NCBI RefSeq assembly: GCF_041435355.1
Contig: NZ_CP108442.1
Location: 6,632,501-6,696,500 of the forward strand
Length of the DNA: 64,000 nt
Reading direction: 5' to 3'
Source of the DNA: Streptomyces sp. NBC_01276
GTDB taxonomy: Bacteria; Actinomycetota; Actinomycetes; Streptomycetales; Streptomycetaceae
Notes under the pieces: generated by a model
The model's database searches: none
The model's input: only the letters and a program-made list of their open reading frames with translations
What the model was told of the DNA's origin: nothing
Translations under genes and position numbers: made by a program
In this document: one piece after another, positions 37,201 to 43,637 of the stretch
Layout of the letters: each line of letters starts with the position of its first letter
Numbering within the stretch: position 1 is the first letter of the stretch

Positions 37201-39966
37201 GTCGTCCATCCGGAAATCGCGCGTGACCCCGCTTCCTGGGTGGAGCGCATGGCAGCCGAGGGCGTCACCGTGTGGAACAGCGTGCCCGCACTCGCGGAGA
37301 TGCTCGTCGAACATCTGGAGGCGACGGGTCAGCGCCTGCCCGTGCTCCGGCTGGTCATGCTTTCGGGGGACTGGATCCCGGTCACGCTCGCAGACCGCCT
37401 CCGCGCGGTCGCGCCCTCGTGCCGAGTGGTCAGCCTGGGAGGGGCGACAGAGGGCTCGATCTGGTCGATCGCGCACGAGATAGGAAGCCATGACCCGGCG
37501 TGGCCGAGCGTTCCGTACGGGCGCCCGCTGCGCAACCAGGGCATGCACGTACTCGACGCGGCCCGCAACCCGCGGCCGGACTGGGTGACGGGAGAGATCC
37601 ACATCTCCGGGCGCGGCGTCGCGCGGGGGTACCGAGGAGATCCCGTACGGACCTCGGCGGTCTTCTGGCACGATCCGCGAACGGGCGAGCCCTACTACGC
37701 GACGGGCGACCTCGGCCGGTTCCGCCCGGACGGCACCATCGAGTTCCTCGGCCGCCGGGACGGGCAGGTCAAGGTACGGGGCCACCGGATCGAGCTGGGA
37801 GAGATCGAGGCGACGGCACTGGAACACCCGGCGGTACGTCAGATAGCGGTCACCGCCCCGAAGGGCCCCTCGGGACATCGCCACCTCGTGGCGCACGTGG
37901 TGGGGGACGTGGACGAGGCGGCCGTCCGCGCCCACCTGGCGGAGCGCTTGCCCGATGCACACGTACCCCGCCGGATCCACCTCGTGGACGCCCTCGCCCT
38001 CACGGCGAACGGCAAGATCGACCGCGCCGTGCTGAGCACCCCGCCGCCCATCCCGGCAGCGCCCGTGTCAGAGGCACTGCTCACTCTGTTCCGGGAAGTT
38101 CTGGAGCAACCCGAAGCCGGGTTCGACGACGACTTCTTCGCACTCGGCGGCGACAGCGTGCTGGCAATCCGCATGCTCTCGCGGGTCGAGGCGGAACTCG
38201 GACGGCGCCTGCCGATCCGCCAGGTCTTCGCGGACCCGACACCGCGCGGCCTGTCGGCGCTCCTGGAGACCGAGCAGCCCCGGTCCACGGTGTCGCTGGA
38301 CCCGGAGGCCCGCAAGCGGGCGAAGGAGCGCCAAGGACGGCCCGAACTCGACGGCCCGGCTCGGCTCCTTCCGCCCGCCGCGCCGTCCGCGTCGCTGAGT
38401 TCCCGCCGCAGCCACCGGGACTTCGCACCGGAACCGGTTCCCGCAGAGGCGGTCGAACGGCTGCTGGCGCTGCTCGGCGTCCACGAAGGCAACCACCTGT
38501 ATCCCTCGGCCGGCGGTGCGAACGGGGTGCACGCGTACCTCCAGGTGGCGGACGGGCGCGTGGACGGTCTCGACGGCAGCTGGTTCGTCGACGGCCGGCT
38601 CGTGCGGGTCTCGGACGCTCCATGGGATCCCGGCACGGCGGACGCGCCCCCGAACACCGGGCTGTCGCGCGGAGCCGCGTTCGCGGTCGTGCTCGTGGCC
38701 GATCTCGACACCCTCGAACCCCTCTACGGGGAGAACAGCGGACATCTCGCCACTCTTGAGGCCGGGTACATGGGGCAGTTGCTCGCAGGCGAGGCGGCGG
38801 CATTCGACCTGTCCCTCTGCCCGATCGGGGCGGTCGGCGTACCGTCGCTCCTCGACTCGGCGCTGCTGCTCGGGCCCCGTCGCAGGGTGCTGCACGTGCT
38901 CCTCGGCGGGCGCTCGCTGGCCTCGCGGATCAGTGCCGACACGGTGTGGTCCGGTACCGTCGCGGAGCCACGACAGGGACCGGCACCGGTACTCCTCACT
39001 GGCGCCGCCGGAGTCCTCGGATCGGCGCTGCTCGCGGAGCTCCTCGAACAGGGCCGGGAAGTCCACTGCCTGTTGCGCGGGGACGCCGACGCCCGCCTCG
39101 CCGGCCTGCTGAGGGCGGAAGGCGTCGAGCACTGCGCGGACCGGGCCTTCGCCCTGGCCGGCGACTTGGAATCCGTGGGCAGCGAGCTGGCCGGACGGTT
39201 CGGCACAGTCGTCCACTGCGCCGCGGACGTGTCCTTCGTCAAGGACTACGCAGCTCTCGCGCCCGTGAACGTGGAGGGCACCCGGCGGATCCTGGACCTG
39301 TGCGCCGAGGGCGCCGTTCTGCACCACGTCTCAAGTCTCTCCGTCTTCAGCGATCAAGGCCGGGAGTACCTGCCGGAGACGACACCGCTGCCGGTGCGGC
39401 CTCCTGCACGCGGCGGCTACGCCCAGAGCAAGTGGGCCGCGGAGAACCTGGTGCGCTCGTTCGCCGCGAGCGGCGGCCAGGCACACATCCATCGGCTGCC
39501 CATCGTGATAGACCGCCGGTTCGGGGCCGATGACTACATGGGCGCGCTGGTGCGCGGATGCCGGGAGACCGGGGCCTTCCCCGATGTCGATGTGGACCTC
39601 CCGGTGGTCCGGCGCCGTCTCGCCGCCGCCGCGATCGCCGCCTCCCTGGGCATGCCGCCGAGGACGTGGCACCTCCAGGAGAGCACGGCTCCGACGGTCC
39701 GGGAACTCGCCACTGCCGCCGGAGCGATGGAGGCACTGCCGCCAGAGCAGTGGCTGCGCCGGGTGGAGCGGGCGGTCGCCGAGACCGCCGGGCATCCGCT
39801 GGCCCCGTACCTCGACGTCCTGCGGGCGTCCCGCAGGAACGGAGTCCTGGATCCGGCCGGTCCCAGTGGCGGACGGCTCGACGGGCGGGACAGCTGGCGC
39901 CGTCTGGCGCAGGCCGGTGTCGAGGCCGGCACCACCCTTGAAGCACTACTACGGGAACTCATATGA
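28252..39966 (+). CDS. NRPS 2: C-A-PCP-LLM-C-A-PCP-Cy-A(Cys)-PCP-Ox-R
   Basis: The product has 3904 residues. Domains: condensation 7-433 ('HHLLLDG'); adenylation 443-900; carrier 913-983 ('GANS'); luciferase-like flavin monooxygenase 1013-1350 ('VWTPERHFDEFGG', 'IASGWHRRDF'); condensation 1361-1763 ('HHAIADG'); adenylation 1783-2246; carrier 2256-2323; cyclisation 2344-2763, whose motif reads 'PALIADAHS' with the first Asp replaced by Pro; adenylation 2779-3262, Cys-like (D-L-F, N, M, S, I-W); carrier 3266-3340; SagB/nitroreductase-type oxidase 3373-3560 ('SRRSHRDF', 'EAGYMGQLL'); terminal reductase 3578-3903 ('LTGAAGVLG', 'YAQSKWAAE'). The last module should make a thiazole and release it reductively as aldehyde or alcohol. 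It overlaps NRPS 1 by eight bases. Confidence 0.9.
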   Translation: MSKVEDVYGLTPLQQAMFVRALMEPESSAYVEQLRIELAACPDPDALRQAWADLYARHPALRTSFHHAGLSDPQQVVHRTGALPWRVEDRRDGADVDIDAIARQDREKGFDLSRPPLWRVVLVLLPDSAVLVWTFHHLLLDGWSLGRVLVEIERGYRSACEGTAGSLPPAPPFREYVTWLRAMDGRPADAYWRTRLAGAVATPVDGPAGGTGGERRIMLDSAATERIRTVCQSRAITLGTLATAAWAAALAESGGIQDITFTSLLSGRPAELPGVDEIVGMLVNTVATRVRFEPGETVHALLQRVQEDLVQDRTHGWSSLDTVSRATGLASPESVLVIENYPLDQALLGDSRLQVRSIAVHEQADVPLVVAIVPGNDLELRLAAPPGGLTAAALDGLGASLARWLLTLAEGMDDEVAELLGRGERGAQEDLRARIRQDAPRAGSLVEAILAAGPTVIDGADHWSAAQVLAEAERFARAAYSAPEGPVALVADTHARTVAQMFGCLRVGRTYVPLDRSDPRHADRMAHAGAREIAQGDPQGSELPPLPAPATLAYLLYTSGTTGTPKAVRQTHDGVYQHALRFAASIGLGPSDRVCMTASFAFDAAVMDIYATAVVGATLLIGSPKRHGLKALREDILPQATVLHTTPSLFRLLAADGLPGGLRAVVLGGEAALPSDLELFTRTAPTGCVLVNGFGPSESTTGLQWFAERGVRLPAVPIGLPVAGTDVWLCDEDGERVDGAWASGDIVLASEAVAHGYHGDAEADGRFGQEGGRRFYRTGDLGRRRPSGCLDIVRRADDQVQIGGVRVEPAEVRAALAALPGVAAAEVLATGEGAGVRLRAWVTPVGRRHLDAAVLLPALAAELPPAFVPSSLHVLDELPLLANGKVDRAALRARTTDGALTPAEPSASRDPADPVLAAVLEAFAEVTGKTVEPDQNLFALGANSLDALRVTGRLEKRLSRHVPLQLVFDHSTPRELAAAVAAGPGRKPADAVPRTERRWRTRGGAKPAARSDQAPALSLFFFSGSGEDPAQSYQLLLDASLRADALGLEAVWTPERHFDEFGGPYPNPSVLGAYLAARTRNIRLRAGSVVLPLHDVARVAEEWAVVDQLSGGRVDLAIASGWHRRDFVLGRDRYDERKARLPEQIDQLRRLWAGEAVEFSDAEGSTTEVRTWPRPVQPALPLWLTSQAPETFELAGRHGFNVLTNLNYKSMDELSERAALYRRARGSRPGGRVTVMTHTLVGKDGADTRTAAVEAYADYARSNLLLQRAHARGVDRDLRPSEADARILALRSAERMVEGGGLVGDLDQCRERLAELRAAGADEVACLIDFGASSERVLEGVELLGELATPTATAHRSGKRVAVLPAAPLQAQLWLLENLSDTPGTWMIPTIVRVEGALDTELLTSRLAALCVRHEALRTSLEEQDGRIVQIVWEDRTARLEIRPVASESDALRQARDVLDEGLDLSRAPLLRAVLFAVDPTHHVLLLACHHAIADGSSTVALARELFDGVPGDLPLQLGDWAAWMEDRVERGDLEAEETWWDEALTDLPPRLRLGSGRPDGRRAVHPVPIDSAVETGLRAACESSGATLFETVLAGFTRAVARTTGRDDFLIGLHHANRDRPELEGLVGPLVNLLPFRVRLPSSDVLAGVRDQARAALAHHEVPYSRIVARHATEHRVGTDPLIDAALVYQNLPDVTSESPVRWTRIELEGGRARFPLTLVATERQGGLALQLELDAGMFTEEDAARLTAAVRESLYGLAGLDAPARARVESEPAVAMPGAHLLAPFLDHAERHPGDTAVVGPEGSLTRSELRAGARRLAGAIRARVPAGTRVGVQVEPGCATLVAVYGVLLADCTVVPLDARNPASRREVELRLAEVELAVAHADLEVPRLDPYQTGPEWVQEPSGKELAYLIFTSGSTGVPKPVAVGHDSVRALIGWARTEFSEEELSGTLLTAPIRFDMSVFGLYVPLAGPGSVVVVRDLAALVDGPPPAPVSLVYTVPSALRALLGAGALPRTVRTVNLGGEALPADLVATLLDRVDRVCNLYGPTESTSNAFFEDYTQPAEPTIGRPITGTGAWIRRIPDGTCAETGETGELVLTGAGLALGYLGSPGHPAFTPEGYRTGDRAYLAPDGRFVYQGRLDDQVKVRGHRVQLAEIDAHLSSLTGVSAGASRLDGDLIEAWIVPSAGCARAAQADARQAQAWAVELGRVLPAFLLPSRWILVEELPLTAHGKLDRKGLDAIEWSALAAATLDNPAQAELAAVWEEVLGVPVPDADADFFALGGHSLLAITLSRRIEDRWNVRVPLRTLFDHPTVAALEVALRDAEPTRPDAAPLVEDPSAAGEPFPLTELQQAYWVGGRDGMDLGSVGTQGYVEVDTTVPVDRLTDAFRTLVRRHDMLRAVFEPDGRQRVLADPGEFPIVVEDLRDAPESELAARREERSHHRPDPANWPLVRVWVSRLADRSRVHMSVPALIADAHSVYLLTRELTTLIEGRELAPAGPAYRDLAVALAERDRTSDDAEFASRAGTFPAGPQLPLAANPEQLHSVRFRRGQVRLEPEVWQAVKDAGAAHGLTPAGMLLSVFGWVLQAWSEEPEFTLGVTFFDRPALHPDVDRVVGDFTSARLVEMGQAADLGQFATLVQGRLWEALDGSVFDAVRCVRTLRRLGRPHTFPIVFTSTLGLESPKRGSLGEVAYALTQTSQVWLDHKVREEDGGLVSTWDFVEGLFRPGVVEAMMERFEAVLRDLPANGWPTAFPGLPDDQQRVRRAHGSAPWTPSGPALLHETLLADPDADSDEPALMTPEGEQVTRRELAAAAGAVARRLLDEGLRVSDMVAVDSRHGWRQAAAALGVLAAGGAFVPIDPAWPQLRIEAVLETAGARCAVAPEGWGADLRHIPLHDDDRAAPLEPLPGRAGPEDLAYVLFTSGSTGTPKGVEITHAAAMNTLADIGDRFALHGERVLGLAGLHFDLSIFDLFGSWLTGGAVVHPEIARDPASWVERMAAEGVTVWNSVPALAEMLVEHLEATGQRLPVLRLVMLSGDWIPVTLADRLRAVAPSCRVVSLGGATEGSIWSIAHEIGSHDPAWPSVPYGRPLRNQGMHVLDAARNPRPDWVTGEIHISGRGVARGYRGDPVRTSAVFWHDPRTGEPYYATGDLGRFRPDGTIEFLGRRDGQVKVRGHRIELGEIEATALEHPAVRQIAVTAPKGPSGHRHLVAHVVGDVDEAAVRAHLAERLPDAHVPRRIHLVDALALTANGKIDRAVLSTPPPIPAAPVSEALLTLFREVLEQPEAGFDDDFFALGGDSVLAIRMLSRVEAELGRRLPIRQVFADPTPRGLSALLETEQPRSTVSLDPEARKRAKERQGRPELDGPARLLPPAAPSASLSSRRSHRDFAPEPVPAEAVERLLALLGVHEGNHLYPSAGGANGVHAYLQVADGRVDGLDGSWFVDGRLVRVSDAPWDPGTADAPPNTGLSRGAAFAVVLVADLDTLEPLYGENSGHLATLEAGYMGQLLAGEAAAFDLSLCPIGAVGVPSLLDSALLLGPRRRVLHVLLGGRSLASRISADTVWSGTVAEPRQGPAPVLLTGAAGVLGSALLAELLEQGREVHCLLRGDADARLAGLLRAEGVEHCADRAFALAGDLESVGSELAGRFGTVVHCAADVSFVKDYAALAPVNVEGTRRILDLCAEGAVLHHVSSLSVFSDQGREYLPETTPLPVRPPARGGYAQSKWAAENLVRSFAASGGQAHIHRLPIVIDRRFGADDYMGALVRGCRETGAFPDVDVDLPVVRRRLAAAAIAASLGMPPRTWHLQESTAPTVRELATAAGAMEALPPEQWLRRVERAVAETAGHPLAPYLDVLRASRRNGVLDPAGPSGGRLDGRDSWRRLAQAGVEAGTTLEALLRELI

Positions 39967-41009
39967 CCTGGCTGTACGAATGGGAAGAGGCGAGCAGCGC
40001 TTTCCGGTCACTGGCCGAGCGGCACGGTGATGTCGAACGGATCGCCCACGGTGGCCGGGGCCCCGGGGGCGAGGAGCTCACGGTGGACGTGGCGCTGCTC
40101 GGGCCAGCCAACGCGAAGCGCTGTGTGATCGTTTCATCGGGCCTGCACGGAGTCGAGGGGGTGGCGGGCTCAGCGATCCAGCGGCAGTGGCTGGAACAAG
40201 GGGCCGACTCGTCCACCCGAGTGGTACTGATCCATCTCCTCAACCCGTTCGGGTTCGCCTGGCAGCGCCGTGTCGACGCCGAGAACATCGATCTGAACCG
40301 GAACTTCCTTCTGGAGGGCGAGGAGTTCACCGGCACGCCCCCGGGCTGGTCGGACGTCGTTCCGTGGCTTCTGCCCGGGCGCCCGGCGAGCCGCTGGGAC
40401 CCGCTGCTGCCGAAGGCCTTGCTCGGGGTCGCCCGGATGGGACGGAAGGCTGTCTTCCAAGCTATCAGCGGCGGCCAGTACGAGACTCCCCAGGGGCTGT
40501 TCTACGGGGGCTCCGGCCCGGCGACACTGCAAGAACTGCTGAGGGACGGTCTGCCACGGTGGACGAAGGGTGCGAGGGAGGTGCTCCATCTCGACATCCA
40601 TACGGGTCTGGGCGCGAGCGGTGAGCTCCAGCTCCTCCTGCCGCGGCGGCAAGGTACACCCGAGGGCGACGCACTGGTGGCGAGGTTCGGCCCGGATGCC
40701 AAGCCGGCACTCGACACCGTGCGCCACTACCGGGTCCGGGGAGGGCTCGGAAACTGGTGTGAGGCCCTGCTGCCCGACAGCGCTTACACGCTGTGCGCTG
40801 CCGAATTCGGAACCGTCTCCGCCCTCGAGGTGGTTGCGGCGCTGCATCAGGAGAACCGGGCGTGGTTCTGGGGGCAGCGCGACGACCAGCAGTCCGCGTG
40901 GGCGAGGACAAGGCTCGCCCACGCTTTCGCTCCCGTGTCCCCGGCATGGCGCCAGCGCGTCGTTGACCGGGGCGTCCATCTCATCAACCAAGCAACGGAG
41001 CCACGATGA
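39963..41009 (+). CDS. DUF2817 M14-like zinc carboxypeptidase/deacylase
   Basis: The product has 348 residues. Zinc ligands fit 'SSGLHGVEGVAGS' (HxxE) and 'LHLDIHTGLG' (third His), as in DUF2817 members of the M14/succinylglutamate desuccinylase fold; 'NIDLNRNF' is the usual Asn-Arg substrate motif. There is no signal peptide, so it acts in the cytoplasm. It could hydrolyse an amide in the peptide product, for example trimming an N-acyl group, or use a different amide. The ATG overlaps the NRPS 2 stop by four bases, so expression is coupled. The substrate is unknown. Confidence 0.8.
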   Translation: MTWLYEWEEASSAFRSLAERHGDVERIAHGGRGPGGEELTVDVALLGPANAKRCVIVSSGLHGVEGVAGSAIQRQWLEQGADSSTRVVLIHLLNPFGFAWQRRVDAENIDLNRNFLLEGEEFTGTPPGWSDVVPWLLPGRPASRWDPLLPKALLGVARMGRKAVFQAISGGQYETPQGLFYGGSGPATLQELLRDGLPRWTKGAREVLHLDIHTGLGASGELQLLLPRRQGTPEGDALVARFGPDAKPALDTVRHYRVRGGLGNWCEALLPDSAYTLCAAEFGTVSALEVVAALHQENRAWFWGQRDDQQSAWARTRLAHAFAPVSPAWRQRVVDRGVHLINQATEPR

Positions 41010-41800
41010 CGATCGACGGGCTGGTCCATCAGACACGCAAGCGTATAGATGCTGACCAGCAAGGGATCCCGACGTACTACGACAGACGCGTGCTCCGACA
41101 GGCGGAGGAGACCGACCGGGAATGGCGGGCTCGGCTGGCGCGGCACATCACTGCCCGTGAGGCCGGGCGCTACGTTGCATGGTCGGAACGGACGACTGTC
41201 GACCTGGCCGGTCTTGACCCGCACCGCCGGAGTGAGATCCCGGATGAGGTACTGATCATGAGCCAGGGCACGGCCCGGCCGATGCAGTGGCGGGGGCTGG
41301 ATCTCTTCAAGAGCACCTTCGATTTCGCCCTGGTCCCCATGCTGCTCGCGGAACTCCGGCCCGCGTCCATCCTCGAGGTGGGTTCCGGCAACGGCGCGAG
41401 CGCTCTGTGGATGGCCGATCTAGCTGAGCTTCACGAGTTCCCCTCGCGGATCGTTTCCGTCGACCTGCAACCCGTCTCCGTCACGCGGCCGTCGGTTGAC
41501 TTCATCACGGGAGACGCGCGCCGGCTCGCCGAGATGCTGGCCCCCGACACGTTGGCGCGAGGCCCGCGCCTCGTCGTGGAGGACGCGCACGTAGGTGTCC
41601 GCGCCGTGCTCGAGTACGTCCACGGATGGCTGGAGGAGGGGGACTACATCATGGTTGAGGACAGTGTCGGCAAGGCGGCCCAGCTGGCGGACTTCACCGC
41701 CGCCCATCCGGGCGTCTATGCGGTGGACACGCGCTACACCGACTTCTTCGGCCGAAACGCCACCAGTTGCGTCGACTCGATCCTCCGGAGGATGACATGA
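41006..41800 (+). CDS. CmcI-family SAM methyltransferase / cephalosporin hydroxylase-like
   Basis: The product has 264 residues. The helix-rich N-terminus leads to 'SILEVGSGNGASALWMADL' (SAM-binding motif I) and 'IVSVDLQPV' (motif II), with 'VEDAHVGVRAVLEYVHGWL' and 'GDYIMVEDS', typical of the CmcI family (PF04989). CmcI, named for cephamycin biosynthesis, is a methyltransferase-fold enzyme that works with a partner oxygenase. Here the next gene is a putative iron oxygenase, so a hydroxylation-methylation pair is plausible. Start and stop both overlap neighbours by four bases. Confidence 0.8.
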   Translation: MTIDGLVHQTRKRIDADQQGIPTYYDRRVLRQAEETDREWRARLARHITAREAGRYVAWSERTTVDLAGLDPHRRSEIPDEVLIMSQGTARPMQWRGLDLFKSTFDFALVPMLLAELRPASILEVGSGNGASALWMADLAELHEFPSRIVSVDLQPVSVTRPSVDFITGDARRLAEMLAPDTLARGPRLVVEDAHVGVRAVLEYVHGWLEEGDYIMVEDSVGKAAQLADFTAAHPGVYAVDTRYTDFFGRNATSCVDSILRRMT

Positions 41801-42588
41801 GCCTTCTCGGCACCATCTTCCCGAATGGCCCCGCCACGCCCGGGGACGCGCCGTTGCGGGTCTCGATCCCGGACCTTGAGCAGCTTCTCACTTGGCCCGA
41901 CCTCGAAAGCATCCTCGCCACCTCGTGCTTCGAAGGGGCCGGCAGCGCCACCATCCAGAAGGACCTTGCCTTACCAGACCCTGGCATGAGTCGTGTCTGT
42001 GTGCTGACCAACGGCGAATCCATCTGGCGAGCACCGCGTCGAACCGAGCCGGACGAACTGCGCCGACGTCTCCCCGGCGCCACGCTTCGGATCGAAGCCC
42101 TAGAGGAGGTCCACCCCCCACTCGCCGAACTGGCCGCCGCGCTCTCGTGTCCCGCAGCACCCGTCTACATCAATGCGTATGCGGCCTGGGGCAACTCCAA
42201 GGGACTCGCGCTCCACTACGACTACACCGACAACCTTGTGCTCCAGTTGCAAGGACGCAAGCACTGGAAGATCTACCGTCCCACTCGCCCTGCCGTGCGC
42301 GGACCCGAATCCAGTGCCTACAAAGAAGGCATCCAGGCAGCCGCCCGAGGCGACGCCACAGGAACACCGGACGAACTCCGGCGCGTTCGGGCCGGGCTGT
42401 TCTGGGAGGGCGAACTCACGGCGGGCGAAGCCCTGTACGTCCCGCCCGGCTGGTTTCACGAAGTCACCCCGGTAGGCGTCCCTACCCTGCATCTCGCCTG
42501 TGCATTCTCGGCCAAACCAGGGGAATCCACACCTGCACCGCCGGCGATCCGGCTCCCCGAAGCGCTTAGGGGTACCGGACAGTCGTGA
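41797..42588 (+). CDS. JmjC/cupin-type Fe(II)/2-oxoglutarate oxygenase
   Basis: The product has 263 residues. The double-stranded beta-helix metal site is visible: 'LALHYDYTDNLVLQLQGRK' provides His-x-Asp, with the 'GRKHWKIY' segment typical of JmjC/cupin_8 proteins, and 'PPGWFHEVTPVG' provides the distal His. Such enzymes hydroxylate amino acid residues using iron, oxygen and 2-oxoglutarate. In this operon it probably hydroxylates a carrier-bound or free amino acid or the finished peptide. It is the last of seven overlapping genes. I use the ATG at 41797 (ATGA overlap) instead of an ATG ten codons upstream. Confidence 0.8.
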   Translation: MSLLGTIFPNGPATPGDAPLRVSIPDLEQLLTWPDLESILATSCFEGAGSATIQKDLALPDPGMSRVCVLTNGESIWRAPRRTEPDELRRRLPGATLRIEALEEVHPPLAELAAALSCPAAPVYINAYAAWGNSKGLALHYDYTDNLVLQLQGRKHWKIYRPTRPAVRGPESSAYKEGIQAAARGDATGTPDELRRVRAGLFWEGELTAGEALYVPPGWFHEVTPVGVPTLHLACAFSAKPGESTPAPPAIRLPEALRGTGQS

Positions 42589-42621
42589 CCGAGTGCAGAA
42601 GGTCTCGAACCCGAGCCTGCC

Positions 42622-42753
42622 ATGTGGGACGCGGATCTCTCGCGCCACGACATTGGCGGTCATCGGACAGGCCTTGGTAGCGGCGACATCGACATCGTCG
42701 AACGGGACATCAATCCCTTGGCATGCCGAGCGCGATTCGACCGATACAGCTGA
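42622..42753 (+). CDS. Possible 43-residue peptide
   Basis: A short frame from an ATG runs to TGA just before the hairpin. Third-position G/C is about 70 percent, lower than the neighbouring genes, so coding is doubtful. The peptide is acidic in the middle ('GDIDIVERDINPLACRARF') with one Cys. I do not recognise it. It could be the decayed end of an older gene. Confidence 0.2.
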   Translation: MWDADLSRHDIGGHRTGLGSGDIDIVERDINPLACRARFDRYS

Positions 42754-42759
42754 CGGTCA

Positions 42760-42796
42760 GCTTCCCGGCCGTAGTGATGCCACTATGCCGGGAAGC
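42760..42796 (+). terminator. Strong hairpin at the end of the NRPS operon
   Basis: GCTTCCCGGC at 42760-42769 pairs perfectly with GCCGGGAAGC at 42787-42796; inside it TAGTG pairs with CACTA, leaving a four-base loop. No T-tract follows, which is common in Streptomyces terminators. It lies 172 bases after the oxygenase gene and 77 before the phosphopantetheinyl transferase, so that gene probably has its own promoter or is expressed by partial readthrough. Confidence 0.65.
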
Positions 42797-42872
42797 AGCC
42801 TCATCGAGGCGAATCGAATCCCACGGGTATGGACCGTCTCCTGACCGAAGAACCGCGAGCACAGGAGTACCC

Positions 42873-43637
42873 ATGGCTAGACCGTCGCTCTTCGAGTCGC
42901 TGCTGCCTCCATGTGTACGAGTGGCGGAAATGGACCCGAGCGAGGGCCGTGTTTGGGCACTCGCTGCTGAGGAGCGAGCAGCGGTCTCTGATGCGGTGCC
43001 GCACCGTCAGCGGGAGTTCGCTGCCGGAAGACAGCTCGCGGCCGGGTTGATGGACGAACTCGGCCTGCCTCGGGTCCCCCTCATTGCCCATGCTGACCGG
43101 TCGCCGGTCTGGCCTGACGGTGTCGTGGGATCGATAACCCACTGTCCGAGCCGTGTCGCCGTCGCCGTCGTGCGCGCTGCCGATGCCGGTGGAATAGGGA
43201 TCGACATCGAGCCGAGCACGCCGCTTCCCGAAGGTCTTGAGCCCCTGGTCCTCACAGCGGAAGAGGCCGGTCAGTTCCTCGGACGGCCGAGCATGGAGCA
43301 GGCGCTGCGCGGAAGGTTGGTGTTCTCCGCGAAGGAAGCGACCTACAAGGCGGTCTATCCGCTGACAAAGCAAGTCCTGGAGTTCGCTGACCTTGCGGTG
43401 TCGTGGGAGGCCGGGCGCTTCGTGGCTGTCCTCCGTCGTGCCGCACCACCGTTCCGGACCGGTACACGATTCGCCGGGTCCTGGGCATTGCATCACGGGT
43501 ATATCGGCACGGCCGTGGTTCTGGGACAGGACCGGAGTCATGCGGCTGTGCCGCCGGGCGAGAACCCGGCGGCACAGCCGCAGGATGGGTCACATCCGGT
43601 GCAATCGCACGCTCACCTGAGCGCCATCGGCCACTGA
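42873..43637 (+). CDS. Sfp/EntD-type 4'-phosphopantetheinyl transferase
   Basis: The product has 254 residues. The family motifs are '[16 protein letters not shown]', 'GIGIDIEPS' (Mg2+-binding Asp and Glu) and '[15 protein letters not shown]' (WxxKEA equivalent). It attaches phosphopantetheine to the carrier-domain serines of both NRPSs. I start at ATG 42873 with AGGAG six bases upstream. About 40 residues after the core are Pro/Gln/His-rich and overlap the convergent IleRS gene by 48 bases; this tail looks non-essential. EntD-like features such as the early '[16 protein letters not shown]' point to the siderophore-type branch, though the branch does not fix substrate. Confidence 0.9.
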   Translation: MARPSLFESLLPPCVRVAEMDPSEGRVWALAAEERAAVSDAVPHRQREFAAGRQLAAGLMDELGLPRVPLIAHADRSPVWPDGVVGSITHCPSRVAVAVVRAADAGGIGIDIEPSTPLPEGLEPLVLTAEEAGQFLGRPSMEQALRGRLVFSAKEATYKAVYPLTKQVLEFADLAVSWEAGRFVAVLRRAAPPFRTGTRFAGSWALHHGYIGTAVVLGQDRSHAAVPPGENPAAQPQDGSHPVQSHAHLSAIGH

